Counted from the stretch's first letter, positions 26,256 through 35,890 are shown. The stretch is DNA of 64,000 bases from Bacteroidota bacterium (GCA_019637975.1 JAHBUR010000005.1:62001-126000), one strand, 5' to 3'. A program made the numbers and translations. The notes: a model not told the origin generated them from the letters alone.

Positions 26256-26284
26256 ATTGTCAGAGGAATTAAGAGGAGGGTAGA

Positions 26285-27643
26285 ATGAAACGCATGATGG
26301 TTGTGTTGACGGCGGTGCTGCTGATAAGCTCAGTCCGGGCGCAGCAACAAGGGACACCGCAGCCCCAGGTTCAAGCCGAAACGCCGCAGTTCGTGTTCTA
26401 CGAAGCAATCAATCTCGTCGATCAGGACTCAACAAGATCACGTATCGATATTCCGTACCGGATCGATAACAACTTCTTCATTGCTGTGAAAAATACCGAA
26501 GCTTCCCTCCAATCGCCATTCATGCGGCGGGGAGAAGTGTTGATTGAATTGCTGGACAAGAACGGTATGTCAAAGGCGCGTGATATTAGCCGCTTTACGA
26601 ATCCTGCTTTCAGCACGGAATCCCTTTCTGATGAGAAGAATTGGCATCACGGCATCGCATCATTTTCGGTAGAGCCGGGCGAGTACACGATCGTCTTTGA
26701 GATTGATGATTTAGAGTCCGAGCGCAAATTCCTTGAACGGAATAAAAAGATCGAGGCAGCGCGCTTTGCCGGAACTACACTGCTTGTGTCAACCCCCGTC
26801 TTCATCCAGACTGTACGGAATGACACACTCATGTTGCAAAACTTCGGCGGCAATATCGGTTTCGGCAGCACGGCTTCCCTCTATCTCCAACTCTACTCCG
26901 ACGTATTGACGGCGGAGCCGGTTCGTGTCGAATATACGATTTCGACGCAGCCGTTCATGTTTCAGGATCCAAAGGTGATGGCGTCCGACACGATCAACCA
27001 ACTCCCGCTCTTACAGCCACGACCTTCCGTCGGAGCGGCAGAGAATTCCGCACCGACATATATCCTTGCGCCCGATGATGGCGGAGAGAACACGTCGGCC
27101 ATTCTTGTCTCTTTGGGCGCGGAGAAACTCCCCCTGCGTCCGTTCATGTTGGAGATGCGAATCATGCAGGGAACGCTCTCCGCAACTCTCAAGAAACCAT
27201 TCCTGATGGTGTGGCCTGAAATGCCATCTTCGCTGCGTGACGTGGATTTCGCCCTTGAGGCACTACGGCACATTACGCGGGAAGAAGAACTCGACTCGCT
27301 CAGAAGAGGCCAACGTGATGCCCGGCTCCGAAGCCTCGAGGAATTCTGGAAACAGAAAGATCGTACACCCGACACCGACTACAATGAAGTGATGGTGGAA
27401 TACTATCGTCGCGTGGATTATACCATGCGCACCTTCAGTTCGATGAAAGGAGGCGACGGCTACAAAACCGACCGCGGCCGGATCTATATTCTGTACGGCC
27501 CTCCTTCAAAGACCGAACGCTCGCTTGACCCTAACGCGGGCTATGTCGAAGTATGGTTATATGAAAAGCTTGGCAGAAAATTCGTTTTTCGTGACCAATC
27601 ACGCTCGGGCAACTACACATTGGTGGCAACACAAAATCTCTGA
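26285..27643 (+). CDS. exported GWxTD-domain protein
   Basis: 452 residues. A signal peptide (MVVLTAVLLISSVRAQQQ) leads to a beta-rich N-terminal region (QFVFYEAINLVD ... DIPYRIDNNFFIAV) and a C-terminal GWxTD-type domain with FSSMKGGDGYKTDRGRIYILYGPPS, where Tyr replaces the usual Trp. This domain is typical of Chlorobiota/Ignavibacteria and Acidobacteria periplasmic proteins of unknown biochemical role. It is 29 bp after pepA and shares TGATG with pdxA, so it belongs to the operon. Confidence 0.85.
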   Translation: MKRMMVVLTAVLLISSVRAQQQGTPQPQVQAETPQFVFYEAINLVDQDSTRSRIDIPYRIDNNFFIAVKNTEASLQSPFMRRGEVLIELLDKNGMSKARDISRFTNPAFSTESLSDEKNWHHGIASFSVEPGEYTIVFEIDDLESERKFLERNKKIEAARFAGTTLLVSTPVFIQTVRNDTLMLQNFGGNIGFGSTASLYLQLYSDVLTAEPVRVEYTISTQPFMFQDPKVMASDTINQLPLLQPRPSVGAAENSAPTYILAPDDGGENTSAILVSLGAEKLPLRPFMLEMRIMQGTLSATLKKPFLMVWPEMPSSLRDVDFALEALRHITREEELDSLRRGQRDARLRSLEEFWKQKDRTPDTDYNEVMVEYYRRVDYTMRTFSSMKGGDGYKTDRGRIYILYGPPSKTERSLDPNAGYVEVWLYEKLGRKFVFRDQSRSGNYTLVATQNL

Positions 27644-28632
27644 TGCGCAATAGCAACAAGCCCGTCATAGCAATCACGGTCGGTGATTTCAACAGCATTG
27701 GACCCGAAGTGACGCTCAAAAGCCTCCGGGCTCCCGCCGTCCGGAAGGCTTGTCGTATTGTCCTCATCGGGCCGCGTGAGGTGTACTCGTACTACTCCGG
27801 TCAATCGTGGTTTGATCCCCCGACCGGATTCTCGCTCATTGAGACGCCCTCAGTTTCTCTGACCAACATCTCTCCCGGAACACTCTCGAAGCAAGCAGGC
27901 GCAACAGCCGCGTTCGCCATTGAAGCCGCCGTCAGAGCTGTTCAATCCGGCATCGCTGATGCAATCGTGACAGCGCCTGTTTCAAAGCAGGCGTTGCATC
28001 TTGCAGGTATTGATGTTCCGGGTCAAACGGAAATGGTGCAACATCTGTCGAATTCGCCGAAGGTTGCAATGATGCTTGTGTCGCAAACAATGCGCGTCGG
28101 ACTTGTCACTATTCACGTCCCGATTAAAAATGTCGCGAGCATGATTACAAAGCAACTTCTTCGGGAAAGAATTGCTATCATTCATTCGGCATTGCGGACA
28201 GATTGGAGAATCCGCAAGCCCAAGCTTGCCGTTCTCGGACTCAACCCCCACGCAAGCGAAGGCGGGGACATAGGGAATGAAGATGTGAAAATTGTGGCGC
28301 CCGTGGTAAAGGAATTTCAGAAGAAAGGAATGAACATTGAAGGCCCCTTCCCCGCCGATGCATTCTTCGGAACATACAAGCCGGGCATATACGACGGCAT
28401 TGTCGCAATGTACCATGATCAGGGATTGATTCCGCTGAAGATGTCCTCGTTCGGCAAAGCGGTCAACATTTCCGTCGGACTTAACATCGTCCGGACGTCG
28501 CCCGATCACGGAACAGCATTTGATATTGCGGGAAAAGGAATAGCCAATCCTGGAAGCATGATTGAAGCCATCATGCTTGCGGCACAAGTCGTACAAAACA
28601 GAAGGTACGCCCAAAAAGCAGGAAGAACATGA
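27643..28632 (+). CDS. pdxA: 4-hydroxythreonine-4-phosphate dehydrogenase
   Basis: 329 residues. PdxA oxidises 4-phosphohydroxy-threonine on the way to pyridoxal phosphate in the DXP-dependent pathway. Signatures: AITVGDFNSIGPEV at the N-terminus (the family has GDPxGIGPE, so Asn-Ser is a small variation), APVSKQALHLAGIDVPGQTEM, LGLNPHASEGGDIGNED with the metal His, and MYHDQGLIPLKM plus RTSPDHGTAFDIAGKG. Overlaps the GWxTD gene by one base and ftsE by 4 bp. Confidence 0.94.
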   Translation: MRNSNKPVIAITVGDFNSIGPEVTLKSLRAPAVRKACRIVLIGPREVYSYYSGQSWFDPPTGFSLIETPSVSLTNISPGTLSKQAGATAAFAIEAAVRAVQSGIADAIVTAPVSKQALHLAGIDVPGQTEMVQHLSNSPKVAMMLVSQTMRVGLVTIHVPIKNVASMITKQLLRERIAIIHSALRTDWRIRKPKLAVLGLNPHASEGGDIGNEDVKIVAPVVKEFQKKGMNIEGPFPADAFFGTYKPGIYDGIVAMYHDQGLIPLKMSSFGKAVNISVGLNIVRTSPDHGTAFDIAGKGIANPGSMIEAIMLAAQVVQNRRYAQKAGRT

Positions 28633-29291
28633 TTCAGTTTTCCAACGTCACGGCGGCGTTCGACGGACACAATGTTCTGGAAGATGTGTCTGTGCAGATC
28701 AACCCCGGCGAATTCGTCTTCGTCGTCGGGCAAACGGGCAGCGGCAAAAGCACACTGCTCCGGCTGATGTACATGGATGTGATGCCGGAAAAAGGAGCCG
28801 TTATCGTCGGCAAATACAACTCGCAGGCAATTCAGAAGAAGGAGAAGCCCTACCTGCGGCGGACGCTCGGCATTGTGTTTCAGGATTTCCGCCTGATGGA
28901 AGACAGAAGTGTGTTTGAGAATGTCGCGTTCACGCTGCATGTAACAGGCACGCCGAGGAAAGATATCAAGAAAAGCGTGCTGCGGGCGCTTGCCGATGTG
29001 GGCCTGAGCCACCAGCGCAACAAAATGGCGCTCGAACTTTCAGGAGGCGAGCAACAACGTGTAGTCATTGCGCGGGCGCTTGTGAACGACCCCCTCTTCC
29101 TTCTCGCCGACGAACCTACAGGAAACCTCGACCCCACAACATCGTGGGACATCCTGCAACTTCTCAAAACCATTAATACTCGTGGCACTGCCATAATCAT
29201 GGCAACTCATAACCACGATCTGGTAAAGCGGATGAACGCGAGGGTGATTGAGATTCGTGACGGGAAGTTGTTTGAGGTGAAGGACTTCTAA
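28629..29291 (+). CDS. ftsE: FtsE cell-division ABC ATPase
   Basis: 220 residues with all ABC motifs: Walker A VGQTGSGKST, Q-loop VFQDFRLMEDRSV (the FQDFRL form is typical of FtsE), signature LSGGEQQRVVIARAL, Walker B FLLADEPTGNLD and switch His in ATHNHDL. FtsE partners FtsX to activate septal peptidoglycan hydrolases. No ftsX follows: the gene ends the operon and a non-coding stretch comes next, so the partner must be elsewhere. LolD is a weaker alternative. Confidence 0.88.
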   Translation: MIQFSNVTAAFDGHNVLEDVSVQINPGEFVFVVGQTGSGKSTLLRLMYMDVMPEKGAVIVGKYNSQAIQKKEKPYLRRTLGIVFQDFRLMEDRSVFENVAFTLHVTGTPRKDIKKSVLRALADVGLSHQRNKMALELSGGEQQRVVIARALVNDPLFLLADEPTGNLDPTTSWDILQLLKTINTRGTAIIMATHNHDLVKRMNARVIEIRDGKLFEVKDF

Positions 29292-29308
29292 GCCGGATAC
29301 TCATCAGC

Positions 29309-29317
29309 GGGGGGGGG
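29309..29317. repeat. nine-G homopolymer
   Basis: G9 in the intergenic stretch 18 bp after the ftsE stop. Length may be polymorphic or a sequencing error; no gene start is close. Confidence 0.8.
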
Positions 29318-29366
29318 CAGAATCTCTTCAGATTTATATACGTTTGCTTTGGACACCGGGAGAAAG

Positions 29367-29445
29367 AGGGATGAAGGACGCAGAGCACGGGGAGGGAAAA
29401 CTCAAAATCATGACTCTGTGCTCTCAGCGTCTCTGCGATGAAAAC
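29367..29445. repeat. dispersed CGCAGAG/CTCTGCG-type intergenic repeat
   Basis: The stretch contains GACGCAGAGCACGG (29377-29390) and, inverted, CTCTGTGCTCTCAGCGTCTC (from about 29414). This low-complexity sequence, ending CTCTGCGATGAAAA on the plus strand, resembles a degenerate repeat seen between genes in many unrelated bacterial genomes. It can fold on itself and may end transcripts from both sides. Confidence 0.55.
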
Positions 29446-29454
29446 CCTCGCCAC

Positions 29455-29691
29455 TTACCCCGCCACCGCCTCCACTCTCTTCACCTCGGGTACAGCTTTC
29501 ATCACAGCGCGTTCGACGCCGGCGCGCAATGTCAAAACTGAAAGCGGACAAATCATACAGGTTCCTTCCCACTTCAACTCTACAACACCCGTTTCAGATT
29601 TGAAGCGAAGGAACTTCACATCGCCGCCATCAGCCTGCAGGTAGGGACGGCATGTTTGAAGGGCGAGTTCTATTTTTTCGGAAATATCCAT
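29455..29691 (-). CDS. NifU-like Fe-S scaffold (Nfu domain)
   Basis: A 78-residue stand-alone NifU C-terminal domain: ALQTCRPYLQADGGDVKFLRF followed by the cluster motif GTCMICPLS (CxxC) and ERAVMKAVPEVKRVEAV. Such proteins carry Fe-S clusters to target enzymes. It lies 61 bp downstream of mrp, another Fe-S carrier, and is probably co-transcribed. Confidence 0.9.
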   Translation of the reverse strand: MDISEKIELALQTCRPYLQADGGDVKFLRFKSETGVVELKWEGTCMICPLSVLTLRAGVERAVMKAVPEVKRVEAVAG

Positions 29692-29752
29692 TACGGAAAA
29701 AAGGAATCCTTCTGCGTTGACTCGGCAATGATGAAGGATGCCTTCACGGTAT

Positions 29753-30838
29753 TCACATCAACTGAATATCGATTGCCGGTGCTGCTTCCTGCTGCGAGTT
29801 GCGGATACTGACTTGCGCCGCCAGATTGCGTGCGATGTTCTGGATAATATCCCCCTGCGCCTTGTAGCGCTCGTCAAAAACAACGGGCTTCCCGGTATCT
29901 CCGCCTACTCGTATTGATGTGTAGATGGGGATGTCGCCGAGGAACGGCACACCCAATTCTTCCGCTGCACGCTTTCCGCCGCCGTTGTCAAAAATTTCTT
30001 CGCGATGTCCGCAGTGGGAACAAGCGAAGTAGCTCATGTTTTCCACGATGCCGAATACGGGCACGTTCACCTTTTGGAACATGACGAATCCTTTGCGCGC
30101 ATCGGCAAGCGAAATATCCTGCGGCGTCGTGACAATGACGGCCCCCGTCAGCGGGATGGTTTGCACAAGCGTCAGTTGAATGTCGCCCGTGCCCGGAGGA
30201 AGGTCGAAAACGAGATAATCCAACTCTCCCCAATCAACGTCAGACATGAACTGCTTGACTGCACCGCTCGCCATCGGGCCGCGCCAGATCACTGCCTGCA
30301 TCGGATCGACAAGAAAACCGATGGACATTACTTTCACCCCGTATTTTTCCATCGGCTGAAGGCGCTGATTTTTCACCATCGGGCGTCCGGTCAATCCCAT
30401 CATCAGCGGGATGCTCGGCCCGTAGACGTCGGCATCCACCAGCCCCACCTTTGCCCCGTCTTTCGCAAGTGCCACGGCAAGATTGACCGCAACAGTTGAC
30501 TTCCCGACACCGCCTTTCCCCGAGGCAACAGCAATTGTATTGCGGACGCCGGGCAGCACATCCTCTTTCTGCTTATTCTCATGACGGGTGACGTTGGATG
30601 TCATCTCAATGGAAACCGCACCGACGTCAATCGAGCTGCGTATCGCCTGCTCCGATTGTGCTTTCAACTCGTCACGAACCGGACAGGCCGGTGTCGTGAG
30701 TTCAATGTCGAAGCTGAGATTGCGTCCATCGATCTTCACATTCTTCACAAAATTCAGCGCGACAATATCACGATGAAGGTCGGGATCTTTAACGACTTTC
30801 AATGCTTCGAGAACGTTGGCTTCGGTCAATTGTCTCAT
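29753..30838 (-). CDS. mrp: Mrp/ApbC iron-sulfur cluster carrier ATPase
   Basis: 361 residues. An N-terminal MIP18-like (DUF59) domain (EALKVVKDPDLHRDIVAL with TTPACPV) is followed by a MinD/Mrp ATPase: deviant Walker A SGKGGVGKSTVAV, DADVYGPSIP, the LPPGTGDIQLT switch, and the cluster CxxC in YFACSHCGHRE. It binds and delivers Fe-S clusters in the cytoplasm. GGGAG precedes the ATG. It pairs with the Nfu gene immediately downstream. Confidence 0.95.
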   Translation of the reverse strand: MRQLTEANVLEALKVVKDPDLHRDIVALNFVKNVKIDGRNLSFDIELTTPACPVRDELKAQSEQAIRSSIDVGAVSIEMTSNVTRHENKQKEDVLPGVRNTIAVASGKGGVGKSTVAVNLAVALAKDGAKVGLVDADVYGPSIPLMMGLTGRPMVKNQRLQPMEKYGVKVMSIGFLVDPMQAVIWRGPMASGAVKQFMSDVDWGELDYLVFDLPPGTGDIQLTLVQTIPLTGAVIVTTPQDISLADARKGFVMFQKVNVPVFGIVENMSYFACSHCGHREEIFDNGGGKRAAEELGVPFLGDIPIYTSIRVGGDTGKPVVFDERYKAQGDIIQNIARNLAAQVSIRNSQQEAAPAIDIQLM

Positions 30839-30893
30839 GGATTACTCCCTGTGGTTCTATCAATTCAACGAGACAGGAGTCTCGCTCTACCTC

Positions 30894-32111
30894 TCAGATT
30901 ACTTTCATCCTCTTGCCGACTTTCTCGAAGGCTTCGAGAGCCCGGTCAATATCTTTCCTGCTCAATGCGGCAGAAATCTGTGCCCGCAACCGCGCTTCGC
31001 CTTTCGGCACAACGGGAAACCACAAGCCTTTGATGTACACGCCTGCCTTCAGCAACGCTTTACTCATGTCCTGTGCAACCGCCGCCTCACCCAACATAAT
31101 CGGGACTATGGGATGATCGCCTTCGAGGATCGTGAAGCCGAGGCTGGCGATTTCTTTGCGGAAGTACGCGGTATTTTTGTGCAGTCGTGTCACAATCGAC
31201 TTGTCTTTCATAAGAAGGTCGAACGCCGTTGTCGCACCGTACACAATTGGCGCAGGAAGGGAGTTGGAGAAGATATATGTTCGTGCCTTTTGCCGCATAT
31301 ACGAGATCAGCTCTTTCTTGCCGCTGATGTACCCGCCGGCGGCTCCGCCGATTGCCTTACCGAGTGTTCCGGTCAGCACATCAATCTTGCCGTGAACCCC
31401 TTTTGCTTCCGGAGTTCCGCGCCCGCGCTTCCCGCAGACGCCGACCGCGTGTGAATCATCAACAAACAGAATTGCGTTATAGTTCTTCGCTACCGCAACC
31501 AGCTTGTCGAGATGCGCAAGATCGCCTTCCATGCTGAACACGCCGTCTGTAGCAATAATCCGCAAGCGATAATCGGCGTTCTTATCTTCCTCAAGCTGCC
31601 GGATAAGATCATCCACGTCGTTGTGTTTGTAGATTTTCCTGTCCGTTATCTCCGCTTTGCATAACCGCTGTCCGTCAATGATACTGGCGTGATTGAGACG
31701 ATCGGAATAGATGACATCCTTGTACGTTTCATATCCCAACTTCTCATTTGTTAACGAAGCAAAGAATGCTTCGTTTGCCGCCCAACAGGAGGAAAAGAGA
31801 ATGGTGTCTTCCGTTCCGAGAAACTTCGAGATCTTCTTTTCAAGATCGAAATGAATACCCTGCGTGCCGCAAATAAACCGGACGGACGCAACGCCGTACC
31901 CGTATTCGTTGATTCCCTTGATCGCCGCCTTTCTGACTGCCGGATGATTGGAGAGCCCGACATAGTTGTTTGACGCAAGCATCACTACCTTTTTGCCATT
32001 CACGCGGACGACGCCATCTTGCGGCCCTTCAAGCGGTACTTCATACTTGAATGTTTTTGTTTCTTCAAGCTGTTGAAGCTCTTTTGAAACGAGTTCCAGA
32101 TAATTCGGCAT
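30894..32111 (-). CDS. kbl: 2-amino-3-ketobutyrate CoA ligase (glycine C-acetyltransferase)
   Basis: 405 residues of the alpha-oxoamine synthase family of PLP enzymes. Kbl cleaves 2-amino-3-ketobutyrate with CoA to glycine and acetyl-CoA in threonine breakdown. Signatures: [36 protein letters not shown], and the PLP Lys in [18 protein letters not shown]. The ICGTQ and [17 protein letters not shown] blocks favour Kbl over BioF. No tdh lies next to it. Confidence 0.9.
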   Translation of the reverse strand: MPNYLELVSKELQQLEETKTFKYEVPLEGPQDGVVRVNGKKVVMLASNNYVGLSNHPAVRKAAIKGINEYGYGVASVRFICGTQGIHFDLEKKISKFLGTEDTILFSSCWAANEAFFASLTNEKLGYETYKDVIYSDRLNHASIIDGQRLCKAEITDRKIYKHNDVDDLIRQLEEDKNADYRLRIIATDGVFSMEGDLAHLDKLVAVAKNYNAILFVDDSHAVGVCGKRGRGTPEAKGVHGKIDVLTGTLGKAIGGAAGGYISGKKELISYMRQKARTYIFSNSLPAPIVYGATTAFDLLMKDKSIVTRLHKNTAYFRKEIASLGFTILEGDHPIVPIMLGEAAVAQDMSKALLKAGVYIKGLWFPVVPKGEARLRAQISAALSRKDIDRALEAFEKVGKRMKVI

Positions 32112-32151
32112 AGTGTATTCTCTTTGGATGTTGGTTGGTGGTGGAAAGCCC

Positions 32152-33531
32152 TTACCCCGCCTTCTTTACAAGCCGAGCGGCGAACGAGCCGTCCATTCCG
32201 TGCTTGTGCGGGAATGTTTCGACGAACCCCTCCGCATTCACGAGATCGCTGCTGAAGAACTTGCCTGCATGTTCCAATTCAAATTCCGGGTGTGTCGCAA
32301 GAAACTTCCTTACCACTTCCTGATTCTCCTCCGGCTCGGTCGAACAGGTACTGTACACGACCACGCCGCCCGGCTTGACAAGCCGTGAAGCATTTTCCAG
32401 CAACCCGGCTTGAATCTTGCTGAGCTTGACGATATCAGAAACATCCCGCTTCCATTTCAGGTCGGGTTTCTTGGTCAACACGCCGAGTCCGGAACACGGC
32501 ACGTCGAGCAGCACACGGTCAACAGGGTCATACTCGAAAGACGACGCATCAGCAACAACAAGCTTCACATTCTTCAATCCCAATCTGTCGCACGCTGCCC
32601 TGATGAAGCTCAATTTCACTTCATACTTGTCGATCGCGAGGACTTCGCCTTGATTCTTCAGAATTTCGGCAATGTGAGTCGTTTTGCCGCCGGGAGCTGC
32701 ACACATATCCATTACACGCTCGCCGGGTTGGGCACCGAGCAGGAGGCAGGGCAATGCGGCGCTTTCGTCCTGAATCGTAAACATTCCGCCCCGGAACATT
32801 TCATTTTGTCCGATACGCGGAAAGCTCTTTACTTTGATGAAGTAGTTGATATGGTTCGAGCCCTGATATTGGATTTGCTGGGCTTCAAATTGCCGCAGTA
32901 ACGTCGCGGGCTCTGTCCTGAGTTTGTTGATCCGAAGAGTAAGGGGCGGACGCTCGTTGTTGACACTGAGCAACTTCCTGGTTTCTTCGCCGCCGAACCT
33001 TCCCACCCAACGCTTCACCATCCAATGCGGATGGGAGAACATAACGGAGAGGTACTGCACCTCATCATTCGCCGGGTCAGGATAGCGGATGCTCTCGATG
33101 TTCCGGATGATGTTGCGGAGAACTGCGTTCACAAGCCCGGCGGGCTTATCTCCCCGGATACGCTTGATAAACTCGACCGCTTCGTTGACAGCAGCCGGAT
33201 GCGGGATTCGCTCAAGATACAGAATCTGGTACAAGCCGACTCGCAGCGCATTTTTTACATTGATTTCAGATTTCGCAAAATTCCCGTGCGAGAAGCCGTT
33301 CAACACCCAGTCGAGTTTGTTCTGCCAGCGCAGAACGCCGTGAACCAATTCCGTCAACAACCCTTTGTCAATATCGGGCAGGTCGCCGGAGCGAAGTTCG
33401 TTGTCCAGCAGTTTGTCGAGATACGCGTCCGTCCGCTCCACACGGTTCAGAATTTTCACGGCGGTGCCGCGAACCCCGTCATACAGGTTGCGTTTCTGTT
33501 CAACGGTATTATTATGCGTCTGATTTGTCAT
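32152..33531 (-). CDS. rsmB: 16S rRNA m5C967 methyltransferase
   Basis: 459 residues from the ATG at 33531. An N-terminal NusB-like RNA-binding domain ([21 protein letters not shown]) precedes the SAM methyltransferase: [26 protein letters not shown], the first catalytic-site motif [15 protein letters not shown] and [12 protein letters not shown] with the nucleophilic Cys. The frame is open for a further 50 codons upstream, but that part looks non-coding. The ribosome site is weak, so the start is uncertain. Confidence 0.93.
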   Translation of the reverse strand: MTNQTHNNTVEQKRNLYDGVRGTAVKILNRVERTDAYLDKLLDNELRSGDLPDIDKGLLTELVHGVLRWQNKLDWVLNGFSHGNFAKSEINVKNALRVGLYQILYLERIPHPAAVNEAVEFIKRIRGDKPAGLVNAVLRNIIRNIESIRYPDPANDEVQYLSVMFSHPHWMVKRWVGRFGGEETRKLLSVNNERPPLTLRINKLRTEPATLLRQFEAQQIQYQGSNHINYFIKVKSFPRIGQNEMFRGGMFTIQDESAALPCLLLGAQPGERVMDMCAAPGGKTTHIAEILKNQGEVLAIDKYEVKLSFIRAACDRLGLKNVKLVVADASSFEYDPVDRVLLDVPCSGLGVLTKKPDLKWKRDVSDIVKLSKIQAGLLENASRLVKPGGVVVYSTCSTEPEENQEVVRKFLATHPEFELEHAGKFFSSDLVNAEGFVETFPHKHGMDGSFAARLVKKAG

Positions 33532-33649
33532 GATGCGGGATCGATTCATGGCAAGCGCAGGTGATGCAATGAGGAATACCGAACGAGGAATGCTTGATAC
33601 ATCCAAGGTGCATGAAGCGCGCTCAAGAAAATGTTGCGTACAAGACGAC

Positions 33650-33690
33650 TGTGGCGCCCGACTGCCGACCGGCATGCACAAGGCGCCACA
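33650..33690. terminator. perfect 9-bp inverted repeat between rpmE and rsmB
   Basis: TGTGGCGCC (33650-33658) and GGCGCCACA (33682-33690) are exact inverses. The 23-base loop contains a smaller TGCC/GGCA hairpin. It follows rpmE on the minus strand but lacks a T tract, so it may be a protein-assisted terminator or an RNA-processing site. Confidence 0.5.
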
Positions 33691-33719
33691 AGATTGTTAC
33701 AGCGTACAACAGGCCTGCT

Positions 33720-33938
33720 CTATGCCGCCGGGGTTTCGGCCTTCTTCGCGTATTTCCGGTTGTATTTTTCAACACGCCCTGCAGAGTCAACCAGCTTCTG
33801 GCGCCCGGTAAAAAAAGGATGACAAGCGGAACAAATTTCAAGTTTCAAATCACCAATGGTTGTGCGGGTTTCGAAGGTGTTGCCGCACACACATGTGACG
33901 GTAGCTTTCTTATACATCGGATGAATGCCGGGTCTCAT
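33720..33938 (-). CDS. rpmE: 50S ribosomal protein L31 (zinc-binding type)
   Basis: A 72-residue L31 of the Cys-containing (C+) type: [17 protein letters not shown], then [29 protein letters not shown]. The Cys pair plus CSAC fits the zinc ribbon of zinc-replete L31. It precedes rsmB with a 188-bp spacer that holds an inverted repeat. Confidence 0.97.
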   Translation of the reverse strand: MRPGIHPMYKKATVTCVCGNTFETRTTIGDLKLEICSACHPFFTGRQKLVDSAGRVEKYNRKYAKKAETPAA

Positions 33939-33989
33939 TCTGCCCCGTTCCTTTCAGCAAAACAAATGAATTCTTTGAATTAAGTGCAT

Positions 33990-34021
33990 TAAAGATACAC
34001 AAAACGTCGGAGAGACGCAAA
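33990..34021 (-). promoter_or_regulatory. Bacteroidota-type promoter for rpmE
   Basis: On the minus strand TTTG (34021-34018), 20 bases, TATCTTTA (33997-33990). It overlaps, head to head, the promoter region of the outer-membrane protein gene on the plus strand. Confidence 0.6.
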
Positions 34022-34044
34022 CCGACTTTCCCCGGCCGATTTCC

Positions 34045-34075
34045 TTGATATTTCGATATTGAATTGATAGATTGG
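34045..34075 (+). promoter_or_regulatory. Bacteroidota-type promoter for the PorV/PorQ-like gene
   Basis: TTG (34045-34047), 20 bases, TAGATTGG (34068-34075), one mismatch in the TTTG part. The ATG is 33 bases downstream. Confidence 0.5.
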
Positions 34076-34108
34076 AAGCACGCAGTTCACTTGTGAAGGA
34101 GATTCCCG

Positions 34109-35059
34109 ATGAAACACACACGGTTGTTTGCGCTGGCAGTAGTCCTCGCATCGTTTCCACTCACTCTTGCAATAAGCGGCAGCAATTCGACGTACGATTT
34201 TCTCAGAACAGATGTCGGGGCACGCGCCGGCGCGCTGGCGGGCAGCTTCGTCACCATCACCAATGATCCCGCAACGATTTTCTACAATCCGGCCGGACTG
34301 GGCACGCTGGAGGAGCCAATGGGCTCGCTCGGGTTCTTCAAACATCTGCTTGATATCAATTCAGGATATGCAACATACTCACAGCCTATTTCCGACGTCG
34401 GGCATTTCGGCGTCGGTGTGTTGTATGTTAATTATGGATCGTTCGATGAGACGGATGACTTCGGTAACAAAACAGGAAATACGTTCAGCGCAAGCGATCT
34501 CGCATTCAGCTTCGGATATTCCAATACGATAGACGAGAATCTCTACTGGGGAGCGAATGCAAAGTTCATCTACTCATCCATTGCGGGTGTGAAGTCAACG
34601 GGACTTGCCGCCGATCTCGGGATTCTGTATACCATACCCGAAAGCCGCGTTACGCTCGGCGCAAGCCTTAGAAACCTGGGAACACAGTTGACCTCATATC
34701 TCTCCACGAAAGAGAATCTGCCTGTTGATTTTGTAGTCGGCGCATCTGTCGTGCCGAAAGGGATTCCCCTCCTTCTGAATCTGAATTTTCACAAGCTGAA
34801 TGAAGAAGCAGAAACGTTCGGCGACAGGTTCAAAGCGTTTTCCATCGGCGGGGAGTTCACGTTAAGCCGCGTATTACAGGCGCGGGTAGGCTACAGCAAT
34901 GAACAACGACAGGAATTGAAGACCGGAGCTTCCGCAGGACTTGCAGGATTTTCGGGAGGAATTGGAATTACTGTCAAGGAATACAAAGTGGATTACGCAC
35001 TTTCGTCGCTCGGCTCAATCGGCGCTTTGCATCGTATTACCATAGGGGCGATTTTCTAA
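34109..35059 (+). CDS. PorV/PorQ-family outer-membrane protein (type IX secretion)
   Basis: 316 residues. A signal peptide (LFALAVVLASFPLTLA) is followed by GSNSTYDFLRTDVGARAGALAGS and NDPATIFYNPAGLG, the hallmark opening of PorV/PorQ-type barrels. The rest alternates amphipathic strands and ends in Phe (ITIGAIF), as outer-membrane barrels do. The GSNSTYDFLR start is closest to PorQ, whose family members act with the PorU attachment complex; some homologues only transport lipids or hydrocarbons. Its presence fits the type IX cargo found elsewhere in the window. Confidence 0.85.
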   Translation: MKHTRLFALAVVLASFPLTLAISGSNSTYDFLRTDVGARAGALAGSFVTITNDPATIFYNPAGLGTLEEPMGSLGFFKHLLDINSGYATYSQPISDVGHFGVGVLYVNYGSFDETDDFGNKTGNTFSASDLAFSFGYSNTIDENLYWGANAKFIYSSIAGVKSTGLAADLGILYTIPESRVTLGASLRNLGTQLTSYLSTKENLPVDFVVGASVVPKGIPLLLNLNFHKLNEEAETFGDRFKAFSIGGEFTLSRVLQARVGYSNEQRQELKTGASAGLAGFSGGIGITVKEYKVDYALSSLGSIGALHRITIGAIF

Positions 35060-35083
35060 CTTCCAACAGTCAGGACAACGGAC

Positions 35084-35118
35084 AGCCGTTGCTCATCAAG
35101 AGCGACGGCTATTTTTTT
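35084..35118. terminator. terminator between convergent PorV/Q-like and ZIP genes
   Basis: AGCCGTTGCTC / GAGCGACGGCT with one G-T pair and loop ATCAA, followed by TATTTTTTT on the plus strand. Confidence 0.88.
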
Positions 35119-35129
35119 GCGTTCGTGGT

Positions 35130-35885
35130 TCAATGAGCGTGATGAAAATAGGCAGACACCAGCATCTGGCCCACATAGAAGAGCGCCATCCCGCCAAACA
35201 CAAGTACGGGAATTATCCGATTTTTGGAATGATTGATTTCCGGAATCAGATCGCTTGCACCGACGTAGGTTGCAATTCCTGCCGAGAAGGCAAAAGCCTT
35301 TCCCACAATTTCTTCATTCACGCTCGCCAGGAAGAACACACTGACGATGCCCAGCATTGTTGCAACCCCGATCGCCGCCGATGCGAGAAACGCGGTTCGC
35401 CTCCGGTGTTCCGCGGCCAGCATCACCGAAGCAATCGTCAATCCCTCCGGAATCTTGTGAAGAAGAACTGCTATGAAGATGAGAAGTCCGAGAGAGAAAT
35501 CAAACTGCATGCCTGCCGAAATCGCAAACCCGTCGAAGAACGCGTGAATGAAAAGTCCCGCAAACGTCGACATGCTCGCAATCTTCGACACCATCACATC
35601 GCGATGCGTTTCCTCGCCGAAATGCAGGTGACCGACAATTGTATGTTCAAAGAAGTGCAGCACCGAATACCCCGCCAACATGTACAGAGGAGCCTCGAAA
35701 CCCACGGCGTGAATCCCCTCGGGAATCAACTCCATGAACACAAGGGCGAGAATGAAACCGGCGCTCAGGGCAAGCAGGTATTCCTGGATTTTTTTGGGCC
35801 ATTCTTTGCGAAGAACAACCAACGCCCCGCCGAGAATTTCAGCAAGCGCGGCAATGAGTCCGTAGATGATGATTGTAAGAGCCAT
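35130..35885 (-). CDS. ZIP-family divalent metal transporter
   Basis: 251 residues and about eight membrane segments. ZIP motifs are plain: helix 4 HAFFDGFAISAG and helix 5 LLHKIPEGLTIAS, which supply the His/Glu/Asp metal pathway. A cytoplasmic His-rich loop (HFFEHTIVGHLHFGEETH) and a His-rich C-terminus (YFHHAH) fit zinc or iron handling. It imports or moves divalent metal across the inner membrane; the exact metal is unknown. It lies 5 bp after the TPR gene. Confidence 0.9.
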   Translation of the reverse strand: MALTIIIYGLIAALAEILGGALVVLRKEWPKKIQEYLLALSAGFILALVFMELIPEGIHAVGFEAPLYMLAGYSVLHFFEHTIVGHLHFGEETHRDVMVSKIASMSTFAGLFIHAFFDGFAISAGMQFDFSLGLLIFIAVLLHKIPEGLTIASVMLAAEHRRRTAFLASAAIGVATMLGIVSVFFLASVNEEIVGKAFAFSAGIATYVGASDLIPEINHSKNRIIPVLVFGGMALFYVGQMLVSAYFHHAH

Positions 35886-35890
35886 CGGGA

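Noticed and set aside
33532-33681. N-terminal extension of RsmB
   Set aside because: The extra 50 codons have no family counterpart and overlap spacer DNA after the inverted repeat.
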